The translations under genes were made by a program, and so were the position numbers. This document shows, one piece after another, positions 10,190 to 21,198 of a DNA stretch of 29,960 nucleotides (position 1 is its first letter; each line of letters starts with the position of its first letter). The stretch is from Ophiothrix spiculata. Taxonomy: Eukaryota > Echinodermata > Ophiuroidea > Amphilepidida > Ophiotrichidae. The stretch is from the NCBI GenBank assembly GCA_000969725.1, contig JXSR01S033941.1, one strand, 5' to 3'. Below the pieces are notes generated by a model. The model did no database searches and was not told the DNA's origin. It saw only the letters and a list, made by a program, of their open reading frames with translations.

Positions 10190-10720
10190 CACAATCCCGG
10201 GGGCACCCAACTTTGGTTTTGGTAGGGGTGTACGGCCCCGATATCTGAAACCCTAGTCTAGGGAACGGAAGATTGACTCTGAAAAGGGGGTCTAGAGAAC
10301 TGGAGGGACCCAAAAAATGGCCCTTCATAACTAGTTTTTTAGGCAAAATTTGGGCTCTGGAAGTAAATATTTTCGAACTTTTGCTTGAAATTGGGGTCTT
10401 GGGAACTAAATTTCAAAAAATGACTAGGGAACTGAATTTTTTTGAAAATAATGCTTGCGAGCTAAAGGTTGTGCTTGAAATGGAGATCTAGGGAGCGGTA
10501 GACAAGGCGTGAAAAGGGGGTCTTGAGGGTTGCACATACCCGTATAACCTTTTAAGGTCAGTGCCCCCCCCCCCCCACCGGGGGGTCACATTACTTCGTA
10601 CGAACAGTTGCGAACAGTGTTTTGTCTGTCTGGAAGGGCCAGCGATGCCCTCGCTTCTCGCTTAGCTTGCTGCCCCTGATCATTCTAGACGGACTTAACA
10701 AAGTTTTGTTACCATAGCCT
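10190..10720. mobile_element. GGGTC-repeat element inside X copy 3
   Basis: It begins near CCCGGGGGCACCCAAC and contains at least five spaced variants of GGGTCTAGGGAACTG (near 10255, 10289, 10392, 10424 and 10485), ending with a 13-base C run (10564-10576) and ACCGGGGGGTCACA. A GC-rich tail with GCGATGCCCTCGCTTCTCGC follows to about 10690. Block X copy 1 lacks it. The 72-codon frame at 10273-10491 is made of the repeat itself. The superfamily is unknown; it resembles the interior of 1-345 and 19380-19690. Confidence 0.65.
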
Positions 10721-11080
10721 TACTAGTATTTATCATGTTTATGTCTCTATTTATTTTTGTTTAGTTTTGACTACATAAGAACACATATCTGGCATGGGCT
10801 TATTATTATCATTGTAAGGAATTTCTTGTGTTAGTAAGACAAGGTAAAGAAAAATTACAGAAATGAAAAAGAAATAGCTTTAAGAAATTTGAAATTTCAT
10901 ATGAAAATAGATGTATATATTCAAAAGCAAAATGATGTAGATGAAGGAAGATCATTGGGCCACGGCTATTAAATATAGCCGGTAACCGCATAAATAGGTG
11001 TTATATTGATAAAAGAAATACAGAATTATAATATATATAGATTTAAATATGGTATACTTTGCATTCAAAGCGACCATTAA

Positions 11081-12241
11081 TTGTCTAGCTGACTATAAGT
11101 GGTATTAATTTAATAATGTTTAAAAGCAATTAATGCATTATGAACAAAAGAAAGTTCATGTAATTTGTTTAATGTACAAACAAACCGTTTAACTGCTTTT
11201 GGAAACTTTTGGGAGCTTCTTCGTCAATTGTTAATACAAAGAAAATTCTGCTAAATATCTTAACGAAGTATGACATATTGGGCGGGTCGAATGTTTCAGT
11301 GATCACTGTCCAAATCTGATATGATATACTTCGCAGTGATCCAGACTTGACCGTTCCCTGTATTATCATTTCTGCCATTGATCTGTCATATTAGATCGTG
11401 TAAACATTCACTGAAGATACTTCGCGCCTCCTAATAGCCACTCTAAATTAGTATGTCAGTACAATTTTTACAGGTTTTACACTAACAAAGGTTCTTGATT
11501 TAAAATACATAATACTGACTATATCAATGTTTTTTGTCAAACGTAAGTTAGCCATTCAACTTTAATTGACTCGTTTATGAACATATGGCAGAAGCTGAAA
11601 TTGCAAAAACAAGTTGTTACTCGATTGTTGACACTTTGATAATTACCTTTGACCCAAGTCAATATATGATGTTTTCTCATTTGTCCAATATTCTAGGAGT
11701 ATCCGTTTTGTTTTGCAGTTGCCTCTGCAACCAAAAAGGTAACAATTCTATGTAGTTTGTATACATTTTCTTTATTATGCTTTTATCCCTCAAACATTAT
11801 TATAAGAGAACTTCATCTACCAACGGGGCTAAATATTCCTTGAACCTAACATTTTGTGCTCTCGATTTCACAGATATTCTGACAATTTATGATAAACGAT
11901 TGATTTTTGCCTAAAAGACACACTATTTGTAACAATAGTCAAGGGGAAATGAGTCACATACCGGCAATTGTTCAATTTTTATTAAAACCTAAATACATGT
12001 ATATGCTACATTTTATTCAGACTTCATTTCGATTGACCATCTAGTTCTAGATACTTGCCAATTATTCTCTAAACTTTAAAATAAGCCTCTATAAAAACAA
12101 TTCATCAAATAATAAAAGTGCCATCATTATTTTTGTATTTTTAAAACATTGTATTTATACAAACATCGTGATGATATAAGAATATCATGATCAAAATGAA
12201 AATGTTGCTAATTATTCTATAAACTTTAAAATAAACCTATA
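11081..12241. repeat. Tandem unit E1 (truncated by assembly gap)
   Basis: This is the first of three copies of a unit of about 3.2 kb. It matches 12292-13335 and 15553-17265 over its whole length at roughly nine bases in ten by eye, and starts at TTGTCTAGCTGACTA, like the E2/E3 junction. Its last 38 bases repeat, with small changes, text about 150 bases upstream (ATTATTCTCTAAACTTTAAAATAAGCC), so a local duplication was under way when the sequence breaks into Ns. No conserved frame is seen across copies. Confidence 0.85.
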
Positions 12242-12291
12242 NNNNNNNNNNNNNNNNNNNNNNNNNNNNNNNNNNNNNNNNNNNNNNNNNN
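12242..12291. other. Assembly gap of 50 Ns
   Basis: Exactly 50 N characters stand between units E1 and E2. The round number suggests a placeholder of unknown real length. The E1 remainder after position 12241 and about the first 85 bases of E2 are missing, so up to two-thirds of a unit, or more copies, may be collapsed here. Confidence 0.95.
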
Positions 12292-13249
12292 TTGTTTGGT
12301 GGACAAGCAAACCGTTTAACAGTTTGGGCCACTTGTAAGAACGTCTTCATCCATTGTTAATACAAAGACAATTCTGCTAAATATCTTAACGAAGTATGAC
12401 ATATTGGGCGGGTCGAATGTTTCAGTGATCACTGTCCAAATCTGATATGATATATTTTGCTGTGATCCAGACTTGACCGTTCCCTGTATCATCATTTCTG
12501 TCGATGATCTGTCATATTAGATCATTCAAACATGCCTTAATGACATTTTGCGACTCCTAATAGCCACTCTAATATGTCAGTGTAAGTTTTACAGATTTCA
12601 AACTAAGAAAGGTTCTTGTTTTCATTAAAAACAATACTGACTTTATCAATGTTTTTGAAAACGTAAGTTAGCCATTCAATTTTGTATGACTCGTTTATGA
12701 ACATTTTGACAGTAGCTTAAATTACAAAAACAAGTTGTTACTCGACTGTTGATACTTTTGTTGACACTCTTAATCACCTTTGGCCCAAGTCAATTTAATG
12801 TTTTCTCAATTGTCCAAAATTCTTGGAGTAGGCCCTACCAGTTTTGTTTTGCGGTTGCTTCTGCAACCAAAAAGGTAGCAATTCTATGTAGTTTTCTTTA
12901 TTATGCTTTTATCCCTCAAACGATATTATGAGAGAATTTCATCCAGCAACGGGGCTAACTATTCCTTGGACCTAACATTTTTGGCTCTCGATTTCATAGA
13001 TATTCTGACAATTTATGATAAACGATTAATTTTTGCCTAAAAGACACACTATTTGTAACATTAGTCAAGGGGAAAAGAGTCACATACCGGCAATTGCTCA
13101 ATTTTTATTATATGAAACCTAAATACATGTATGTTACATTTTATTCAGCCTTCATTATGATTGACCATCTAGTTCTAGATACTTGACAATCATTCTCTAA
13201 ACTTTGAAATAAGCCTATATAAAAACAATTCATCAAATACTAAAAGTGT

Positions 13250-13421
13250 CATCATTATTTTTGTATTTTTAAAACATTGTATTTATACAAACATCGTGAT
13301 GATATAAGAATATCATGATCAAAATGAAAATGTTGCATCATTATTTTCTTATTTTTAAAACATTGTATTTATACAAACATCGTGATGATATAAGAATATC
13401 ATGATCAAAATGAAAATGTTG
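13250..13421. repeat. 86-bp direct tandem duplication, E2 only
   Basis: Copies at 13250-13335 and 13336-13421 begin CATCATTATTTT and end CAAAATGAAAATGTTG, with only a couple of differences. E3 has one copy here (17176-17262 region). Confidence 0.9.
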
Positions 13422-15171
13422 TAACAGCTAAAACAAATAAGTCGTGAGACATTTGTTAAACATTTTGTCATATTATGAAAATGTTGTAGTTCTGAAGCCC
13501 ATCCCTTCAATTCACAACTTAACCTGCAGACTGTCTAAATCATGTCAAACATGACACACAATGCAGGATAGAGCCTAAGAAGAAAACTTTTGTCGCCATT
13601 TGAAAGTTTATTCACTCTATAACATTCAATATTTTCAAGAATTTTGTATGGCTATATATGACTCATCCGTGTGCAAAAGCAAGAAAGCACTTAGTAAGAG
13701 TTGCCATAGTACTGTCTGAAATAAGGGAAGTTATACTCCAAGTTGACTCGACTTACTGGACTCCGTATTATAGGAATATTCTGCACCACCATTGGATGTA
13801 TATATGCAGGAGTGTCCTCTGGAAGGAGGTAGGTATGCCAATATTCATTTGTCATCTGTAATATACCTCGAGTCATAAATGATTAATTTTTTTAAAAGTA
13901 TTTTTAAGTATTAACTCAAGTGTAGCGAGAACTTTGGTTTTGTTTCTTGTAAAAACATTGAGTAGTTTCTTAATCTGAAGCAAAGACTGCGAAACATCAA
14001 CACTCGATGATGCATTATGACAAGTGCAAACTATTTACGTGACCTGTGCCGTATTTTGGTTAATATGGTGATTCAGAAGTAAGGAGGATTCAAAAAACAC
14101 TTAGAAGGAGAAAATTTACTCATAAATATTGTAATATTCGCTGAATCTAAATTTAACAATGTTGAATTTCACATAACAATTCAAAATTAACTTTGCTTGA
14201 CTACTGCATGGAATGCGTTGATTAAATCGAGGCACCAAATGACTCCTGTAATTTGACCTTTGCAATTTACGCTGTGTGTATTATAGCAAGCGATGGGTGC
14301 TACGTATTTTATACAAACCTAAATTTTACTGATGACTTTTATTACGTATACGTAAAGGGTTCTAACTATCCATTAATTAGTATGGCCACCTGTTACATTC
14401 CAGCTTGCAAATCTTGCTTTAGCTTAGAACAACTCTTGACCATTAGATGAAGCTTTATTCCAAAACGTTTGCGACAGTGTAGTTATGATAGGTTTTGTTA
14501 ACTTGGTAATACAATATACTACTGTTACTTGAAATATATTATTTTCTACATTTTAAATGTTACTTATCTGTCAAAACCGTGTTATTTCTTCCGACTTTAT
14601 TCTGTTTACATAGAGAACGATGGAAATGATATGGAGTATTACAGCTATTGGTTCGAAATTCCCAAGTTACTTTTAGAAAACAATATCCTGGGTTATGACA
14701 AGACCATATATACATCATTATGGTCGATAATAAGTAAAGGAAGCTTCAATATTTCGTGAGGAGAGTTGAAAACCCCTGTAACCATTTCAAAGTTCAACGT
14801 TCCTTATCACAGTGATCGCATCCTTTTTTTGGTCTTACAAACTGATCTCTTACCATTGCGTAAGTTGCAAAATGCTTTAGCATGTAATGCAATATATATC
14901 ATCAAACACGCTCTTCTGTGTCATACACTTTAAGCCGAGGTTTTTACCTTGCTTGATTTTGTTCATGTTTGTGTATACATTACAAATCTTTATAAAGTCA
15001 GAATGGTTGCATATATCAATAATTCAGTGTTTATTTGTGGTATTCATGTTAAATGCATTTGTTTTAACTCACTCTATAAGCTTTACCGTTGATATGACAT
15101 TTTACAGTATTTCCTTTATATTCTAAGAGGATAATTGACATAAAATAATTTAAATCTGATGTATGGATGAA

Positions 15172-15173
15172 AT

Positions 15174-15211
<38 letters not shown>

Positions 15212-15212
15212 C
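15172..15212 (+). repeat. (AAC)n microsatellite in E2
   Basis: About 13 uninterrupted AAC triplets. The same tract occurs at the equivalent position in E3, so it predates the tandem duplication. Confidence 0.95.
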
Positions 15213-15962
15213 TATATACTACTACTTCTGCTGACATATTTCTTGCAATGACTTGTGCAATGGATACTTAGTACCATAAAATATTTTTTATCACACTTAT
15301 GAAGCATTAACTTATAGTACTGGTAAGGACGGTTTTTCGCTCGTAAAAGTACTTTTCTGAATTAGATTACGTAGGCCGGGCAGTTCCATTCTAGAGGTAA
15401 CGCGTATTTAAGAGTCAAAAGACCCCCTTTCCAGCGTCGCTGTCACCCAAAGACCCGTATGTTTTTACAATTATTGTCTAGTTGACCATAAATTGTTTTT
15501 CATAATTTTAGAAGCAATTAATGCAGTATGAACAATCATAAGTTCATGATATTTGTTTGGTGGGCAAGCAAACCGTTTAACTGTTTGGGCCACTTGTAAC
15601 AACGTCTTCATCCATTGTTAATACAAAGACAAATCTGCTAAAAATTCTAATAAAGTATGACATATTGGGCGGGTGGAATGTTTCAGTGATCACTGCCCAA
15701 ATCTGATATGATATATTTTGCTGTGATCCAGACTTGACAGTTCCCTGTATTATCATTTCTGTCGATGATCAGATCATTCAAACATGCCTTAATGACATTT
15801 TGCGCCACTCTGATATGTCAGTGTAAGTTTTACAGATTTCACACTAAGTAAGGTTCTTGATTTTCATTAAAAATAATACTGACTATATCAATGTTTTTAG
15901 AAACGTAAGTTAGCCATTCAATTTTGTATGACTCGTTTATGAACATTTTGACAGTAGCTTAA

Positions 15963-16650
15963 GGACACAGTTAACCCCTCATTTTCTGAAATATTGTATG
16001 CCTTGTAACTCATCAACCGATAAGTAACCCCATATAAAAGTATACATTTCTAGATGTGGATTTTCATGTAGAAGATGATGGTTAGGTCAGTTTTGGTCCA
16101 AAAAAACCTTGTTCTTGGACCACTATATTTATAAACAACCTAACTAAATTTTGAAAAAATAAAAGTTGGACCTCGGATGCTTTTTAGAATCTAGAAACAC
16201 ATGTCTAGGAACGCATTTCTCAAATTTTTGATTTTTACCTTACTATTTGAAATATTGCCAAAAATAGGCCTAAAATAGACCAAAAATGAAAAAAAAAATC
16301 GTTTTGGGCCAATTTTGGACCTATTTTTGGCAATATTTCAAAAAGTAAGTCAAAAATCAAAAATTTGAGAAATGCGTTCCTAGACATGTGTTTCTAGATT
16401 CTAAAAAGCATTTGAGGTCCAACTTTTAATTTTTCAAAATTTAGTTAGGTTGTTTACAAATTAATGGTCCAAGAACATGGGTTTTTGGACCTTGGTCCAA
16501 AATCATACATTTTTGTCCAAAACAGACCTAACCATCATCTTTTACATGAAAATCCACATCTAGATATGTATTCTTTTATATGGATTTACTTATCGGTTGC
16601 TGAGTTACAAAGCATGCAATATTTCAGAAAATGAGGGGTTAACTGTGCCC
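15963..16650. mobile_element. TTAA-flanked foldback element (piggyBac-type target)
   Basis: The element is flanked by TTAA at 15959-15962 and 16651-16654, and the paralogous site in E2 reads AGTAGCTTAAATTAC with one TTAA, so precise insertion with TTAA duplication is demonstrated within the window. It is almost one palindrome: arms of about 330 bases (termini GG[A/G]CACAGTTAACCCCTCAT) meet near 16290. There is no coding frame. TTAA duplication is typical of piggyBac-type transposases, so mobilisation in trans by such an enzyme is the likeliest inference, although the terminal bases were not matched to a named family. Confidence 0.92.
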
Positions 16651-18446
16651 TTAAATTACAAAAACAAGTTGTTACTCGACTGTTGACACTTTTAATCACC
16701 TTAAACCCAAGTCAATATAATTTTTTCTCAATTGTCCAATATTCTTGGAGTAGGCCCTACCAGTTTTGTTTTGCAGTTGCCTCTGCAACCAAAAAGGTAG
16801 CAATTCTATATATGTACATGTAGTTGGTATACATTTTCTTTATTATGATTTTATCCCTCAAACGATATTAGAGAGAACTTCATCCAGCAACTGGTCTTAG
16901 ACCTAACATTTTTGGCTCTCGATTTCACGGATATTCTGACAGTATCTGATAAACGATATTTACCTATGAGGAACACTATTTGTAACAATAGTTAAGAGGA
17001 AATGAGTCACATACCGGCAATTGTTCAATTTTTATTAAAACCTAAATACATGTATATGCTACATTTTATTCAGACTTCATTTCGATTGACCATCTAGTTC
17101 TAGATACTTGCCAATTATTCTCTAAACTTTAAGATAAGCCTATATAAAAACAATTCATCAAATAATAAAAGTGCCATCATTATTTTTGTATTTTTAAAAC
17201 ATTGTATTTATATAAACATCGTGATGATATAAGAATATCATGATCAAAATGAAAATGTTGTAACAGCTAAAACAATTAAGTCGTGAGACATTTGTTAAAC
17301 ATTTTGTCATATTATGAAAATGTTGTGAATCTGAAGCCCATCCCTTCAATTCACAACTTAACCTGCAGACTGTCTAAATCATGTCAAACATGACGCACCA
17401 TGCAGGATAGTGAAGAAAACTTTTGTCGCCATTTGAAAGTTTATTCGCTCTATATAACATTCAAATATTTTCAAGTATTTTTATGGCTATATGACTCATC
17501 CGTGTGCAAAAGCAGCAAGAAAGCACTTAGTAAGAGTTGCCATAGTACTGTCTGAAATAAGGGAAGTTATACTCCAAGTTGGCAAGACTTACTGGACTCC
17601 GTATTATAGGAATATCCAGCACCACCATTGGATGTAATATCTGTAGAAGTGTCCTCTGGAAGGAGGTAGGTAGGTAGGATAACATTTATTTGTCATCTGT
17701 AATATATCTCGAGTCATAAATGATTAATTTTGCTTTTTAAAGTATTTTTAAGTATTAGCTCAAGTGTAGCGAGAGCTGTAGTTTTGTTTCTTGTAAAAAC
17801 ATTTAGTAGTTTCTATAATCTGAAGCAAAGACGGTGAAACATCAACACTCGATGATGCATTATGACAAGTGCAAACTATTATACGTGACCTGTGCCGTAT
17901 TTTGGTTAATATGGTGATTCAGAAGTAAGAAGGATTAAACAAAACTTAGGAGGAGAAAATTTACTCATAAATATTGTAAAATCTAAATTTAACAATGCTG
18001 AATTTCACATAACATTTCAAGATTAACTTTGCTTGACTATACTGCATCGAATGCGTTGATTAAATCGAGGCACCAAATGACTCCTGTAATTTGACCTTCG
18101 CAATTTGCGCATTGTGTTAGGGGGTTGGTTGTTACCTCTTCAACACAACATAAGGGAGAAAGATTTGGTGTAAACGAGTGAAGTAGAACGTAGTACCATA
18201 TGAAGTCTGTTATGTCATGGTAATGAGGCTTACGACCCTTAAAAAGAGCCTAAAATGGGTGCTACGTATTTTATACAAACCTAAATTTTACTGATGACTT
18301 TCATTACGTATACGTAAAGGGTTCTAACTATCTATTAATTAGTATGGCCACCCATACATTTCAGCTTGCAAATCTTGCTTTAGATTGGAACAACTCTTGA
18401 CCATTGAATGAAACTACAACAAATGCAAAAAAAACACAACAAATAC

Positions 18447-18475
18447 AAAACCTATAACTGTAAGTTATAGGTTTT
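18447..18475. repeat. Perfect hairpin, 13-bp arms, 3-base loop
   Basis: AAAACCTATAACT and its exact reverse complement flank GTA. E2 has only the right arm (near 14487), so the left arm was gained in E3. Confidence 0.9.
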
Positions 18476-19141
18476 GTTAACTTGGTAATGAAATGTTATA
18501 AACAATACATAAATGTTATTTGAAATGTATCTGCTTCTTAAATGTTATTCATCTGTTTCAAACGTGTCATTTTCTTCCGACTTTATTCTGTTTACATAGA
18601 GAACGATGGAAATGATATGGAGTATAAAACTTGGTTCAAAATTCCCAAGTTACTTTCAAAAAACAATATCCTGGTTTTGGCCAAGATGGTCGATAATAAA
18701 TGAAGGAAGCTTCAATATTTCGTGAGGAGAGTTGAAAACCCCTGTAACCGTTTCAAAGTTCAACGTCTTATCACAGTGATCGCATCCTGTTGAGATTTTC
18801 TTGGTCTTATAAACTGATCTCTTACCATTGCGTAAGTTGCAAAATGCTTTAGCATGTAATGCAATATCATCAAACACGCTCTTCTGTGTCATACACTTTA
18901 AGCCGAGGTTTTTACCTTGCTTGATTTTGTTCATGTTTGTATCTACTTACATTACAAATCTTTATAAAGTCAGAATGGTTGCATATATCAATAATTCAGT
19001 GTTCATTTGTGGTATTCATGTTAAATGCATTTGTGTTAACTCACTCTATAAGCTTTACCGTTGATATGACATTTTACAGTATTTCCTTTATATTCTAAGT
19101 GGATAATTGACATTAAATAATTTAAAACTGATGTATGGATG

Positions 19142-19173
<32 letters not shown>

Positions 19174-19182
19174 GCAACAACT
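19142..19182 (+). repeat. (AAC)n microsatellite in E3
   Basis: Same tract as at 15172-15212, with one interrupting CAG. Read on the minus strand it gives a meaningless run of cysteines inside a 60-codon frame. Confidence 0.95.
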
Positions 19183-19369
19183 ATATTGCTGACATATTTC
19201 TTGCAATGACTTGTGCAATGGATACTTAGTACCATAAAATATTTTTTATCACACTTATGAAGCATTAACTTATAGTACTGGTAAGGACGGTTTTTCGCTC
19301 GTAAAAGTACTTTTCTGAATTAGATTACGTAGGCCGGGCAGTTCCATTCTAGAGGTAACGCGTATTTAA

Positions 19370-19690
19370 GGGTCAAAAAACCTCCTTTCCAGCGTCGCTG
19401 TTACCCAAAGACCCGTTGTTTTTTACAATTATTGCCTGTGCTCTCACCCAAAGACCCCATAATTTTTTATATTTTTCTCTCAACAAATGCAAAAATTCAC
19501 TCTCCGAATGACAAAAATCATTCTTTCACCCAAAGATATCTCATTTTTGACCAATGAGCCCTTTTGAGTATTTTTCTCTCACAGAATGCCAAAAATCATG
19601 CTCTCACCTAATGACCCTTAATTTTTGAGCCTGTGCTCACACTGAATGCCCCAGCCTGTCGGAGCGCGGGCCCAACACCCGTATATATTT
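19370..19690. repeat. Degenerate CTCTCACCCAAAGACCC repeat tract
   Basis: Variants of CTCACCCAAAGACCC recur near 19409, 19440, 19530 and 19600, alternating with TATTTTTCTCTCA...AATGCAAAAAT words, and end in a GC-rich cap (GTCGGAGCGCGGGCCC). The reverse strand reads GGGTCTTTGGGTG, so it belongs to the same style of repeat as 1-345 and 10190-10600. A short piece of the tract (about 15405-15455) forms the end of unit E2. Confidence 0.7.
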
Positions 19691-19848
19691 CATATTTGAC
19701 TGCCCCGAGATGTACGAGACCTTGAACACTCTAAGATATGAAAAAACGTATATATTTTACAGTTATATTTCATAAGAACCAGTCCTTATTTGTTTCACTA
19801 TGGTTCATAGCTGAGCAGCAATGAACAAATTTAAATGAATATTTCCCA

Positions 19849-19965
19849 AGTTCATTTATGTCATTAGTATGATATAATCTTTTAAGTCTTTCATTAAAAG
19901 TAATATAATGTGAGGCTTTTATAAAAGGAAGAGGCCGACATTCATAAATTGGATGAGCTAATTTC
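19849..19965 (+). repeat. 115-bp direct repeat, copy 1
   Basis: It shares CATTAGTATGATATAATCT, GTCTTTCAT, GAGGCCGACA and ATAAAT[T/A]GGATGAGCT in order with 21086-21198. It lies inside a 69-codon minus frame with no recognisable product. Confidence 0.8.
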
Positions 19966-20400
19966 ATATGTCGTTCCAAACTTTGAGGGCCCTCTCGGAC
20001 TCGTAAAAAAATCAGATTTGAAAAACATTTGTTTCACTATGTATGGGTTTTCTCAGATAACGATTTTTTCATAAAATAGTAAAAATTCAAAAAATTGTTT
20101 GCACCCTTTTTGCGTACACAAATTTCATGCTTTAGTTAATCAGCGCGGCATCGCTGCGTAATATATACGCGGGAAATTATGCAGACGCAGATGTGCCATC
20201 AAAGTAATCAAGTTTTATTAAAAATTGTCCGTTTTTGTTATCTTTCTTGAAAAGTAACACGGTTACCCTATTTTCTTTTATTTCAGTATTTTGAAGTACG
20301 CAAAAATGCTTTATGTGAAAATTAAAAAAAATCAATGGAGCATTTACTATTTTACAAGCACATATAAATGATCGACTTTTTTTAGCTTTCCCTATACTTT

Positions 20401-20640
20401 GTATGGTAAATTGGGTGATTTTTGGGGAAAATATGTACTTTTTGAAATGCCTGTATCTCAAAAACGAGCACGGTGACCTATATTTTTAAATTTTAGACTT
20501 GTTATCAGCACACTGTATGGTAAATCGGGTGATTTGGGGGGATAATATGTACTTTTTGAAATGCCTGTATCTGAAAAACGAGGACGGTGACCTATTAGAT
20601 TTGTTATCAGCACAAATAAATCTACCAAATACTAATCTTT
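20401..20640 (+). repeat. Tandem duplication of a roughly 114-bp unit
   Basis: GTATGGTAAATTGGGTGATT at 20401 and GTATGGTAAATCGGGTGATT at 20515 start two copies that share AATATGTACTTTTTGAAATG and ACGGTGACCTAT. The second copy lacks 16 bases near its end. A worn third copy may precede them (AAAATCAATGGAG, ACAAGCACATATAAAT at 20325-20370). The overlapping 94-codon minus frame (20177-20461) is not called. Confidence 0.8.
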
Positions 20641-21085
20641 TAAGAAAATCAATGGAGATTTTGCATCTCTGAGAAACCCCTTATGCCTAGTTTGAAAACT
20701 TAGTGGCAAACGGGACATTTTCATCGCCCTGTTTGGCCTCATTTCTATCTCTTGTACATTGTACATAGCAGTCGGTTTGTTTACACAACTACCGTATCCA
20801 ATCAGCGCCATCAGGAAATAGTCTTGATTAATATAAATTGGATAATTTCAATTTGAGTTTTTGGCTGTATTAGTGGTTTCAATATTGCCTTATGTTTCAG
20901 CATTTATTTTTTCTTGAGTTGTCGATTTCATGGGTGTTGTTTCCCTGGTTTGGTGTTTCTAGAATACTATATATATATATATTTTTCATACATGTAATTT
21001 GGTAACCTTTACTATACTTTGTTGTTTAAGATTCTTTAAATCTAAAGTGGAAGACAAAAAACATGAAAGAATTATGTTTCTCAAA

Positions 21086-21198
21086 TTCATGCCATTAGTA
21101 TGATATAATCTCTAAGTTTGTCATTAAATAGTAATATTATATAAGTCTTTCATAAAAAGGGGAGGCCGACAGTCATAAATAGGATGAGCTGACTTACA
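21086..21198 (+). repeat. 115-bp direct repeat, copy 2
   Basis: Partner of 19849-19965, 1,237 bases downstream in the same orientation. The DNA between them, including the tandem duplication, is bracketed by the pair. Confidence 0.8.

Larger units (their letters stand above)
7260..11080. repeat. Duplicated block X, copy 3, with two insertions
   Basis: It is colinear with 2401-4335 (segments listed under copy 1) once the foldback element at 7717-8849 and the GGGTC-repeat element at about 10190-10720 are removed. Its right end runs without a visible break into the E array; the end of copy 1 (3960-4330) corresponds to the start of E1 (11105-11520). X and E were therefore once parts of one longer duplicated unit. 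No exon is supported in it. Confidence 0.8.
12292..15473. repeat. Tandem unit E2
   Basis: It matches E3 (15474-19434) from end to end, with matching landmarks 3,261 bases apart at the start (TTGTTTGGTGG at 12292, TTGTTTGGTGGG at 15553). E2 keeps the empty TTAA site for the E3 insertion (near 12718). It has a private 86-bp tandem duplication (13250-13421) and lacks about 130 bp found in E3 at 18122-18252. It ends at CCAGCGTCGCTGTCACCCAAAGACCC joined to ATTATTGTCTAG. Open frames at 13658-13876, 14253-14450, 14529-14759 and 14887-15126 are disrupted or unsupported in E3 and are not called genes. Confidence 0.9.
15474..19434. repeat. Tandem unit E3, with foldback insertion
   Basis: It is colinear with E2 after removal of the 688-bp foldback element at 15963-16650. 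E3-specific differences include about 130 extra bases at 18122-18252 and a rearranged stretch at 18413-18480 carrying a perfect hairpin. The unit ends in the same words as E2 (GCGTCGCTGTTACCCAAAGACCC, then ACAATTATTG) and then runs into more CCAAAGACCC repeats instead of another unit start. The 92-codon minus frame at 18656-18934 is broken by three frame-changing indels in E2 and is not called coding. Confidence 0.9.

Noticed and set aside
10273-10491. 72-codon plus-strand open frame
   Set aside because: It is built from the GGGTCTAGGGAACTG-type repeats of the inserted element; no domain, splice sites or start context.
11719-11738. Apparent 20-nt micro-exon (GCAG before, GTAACA after) in E1
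   Set aside because: In E2 the acceptor reads GCGG, so it is not preserved; no flanking exons are recognised.
13658-13876. Overlapping plus and minus frames, well conserved in E2 and E3
   Set aside because: A one-base indel in E3 (near 17640) breaks either frame, and no coherent acceptor/donor pair exists; the conservation reflects recent duplication.
14253-15126. Three plus-strand frames of 65-79 codons in E2
   Set aside because: E3 equivalents are altered by insertions or stops, and the frames have no recognisable domain.
18656-18934. 92-codon minus-strand frame with a faint CUB-like start (C...T...G..NSP)
   Set aside because: The paralogous E2 stretch (about 14740-14970) has at least three indels that change frame, so coding constraint is absent; the likeness is too weak.
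19036-19218. Minus-strand frame with a run of cysteines
   Set aside because: It is the (AAC)n microsatellite read on the other strand.
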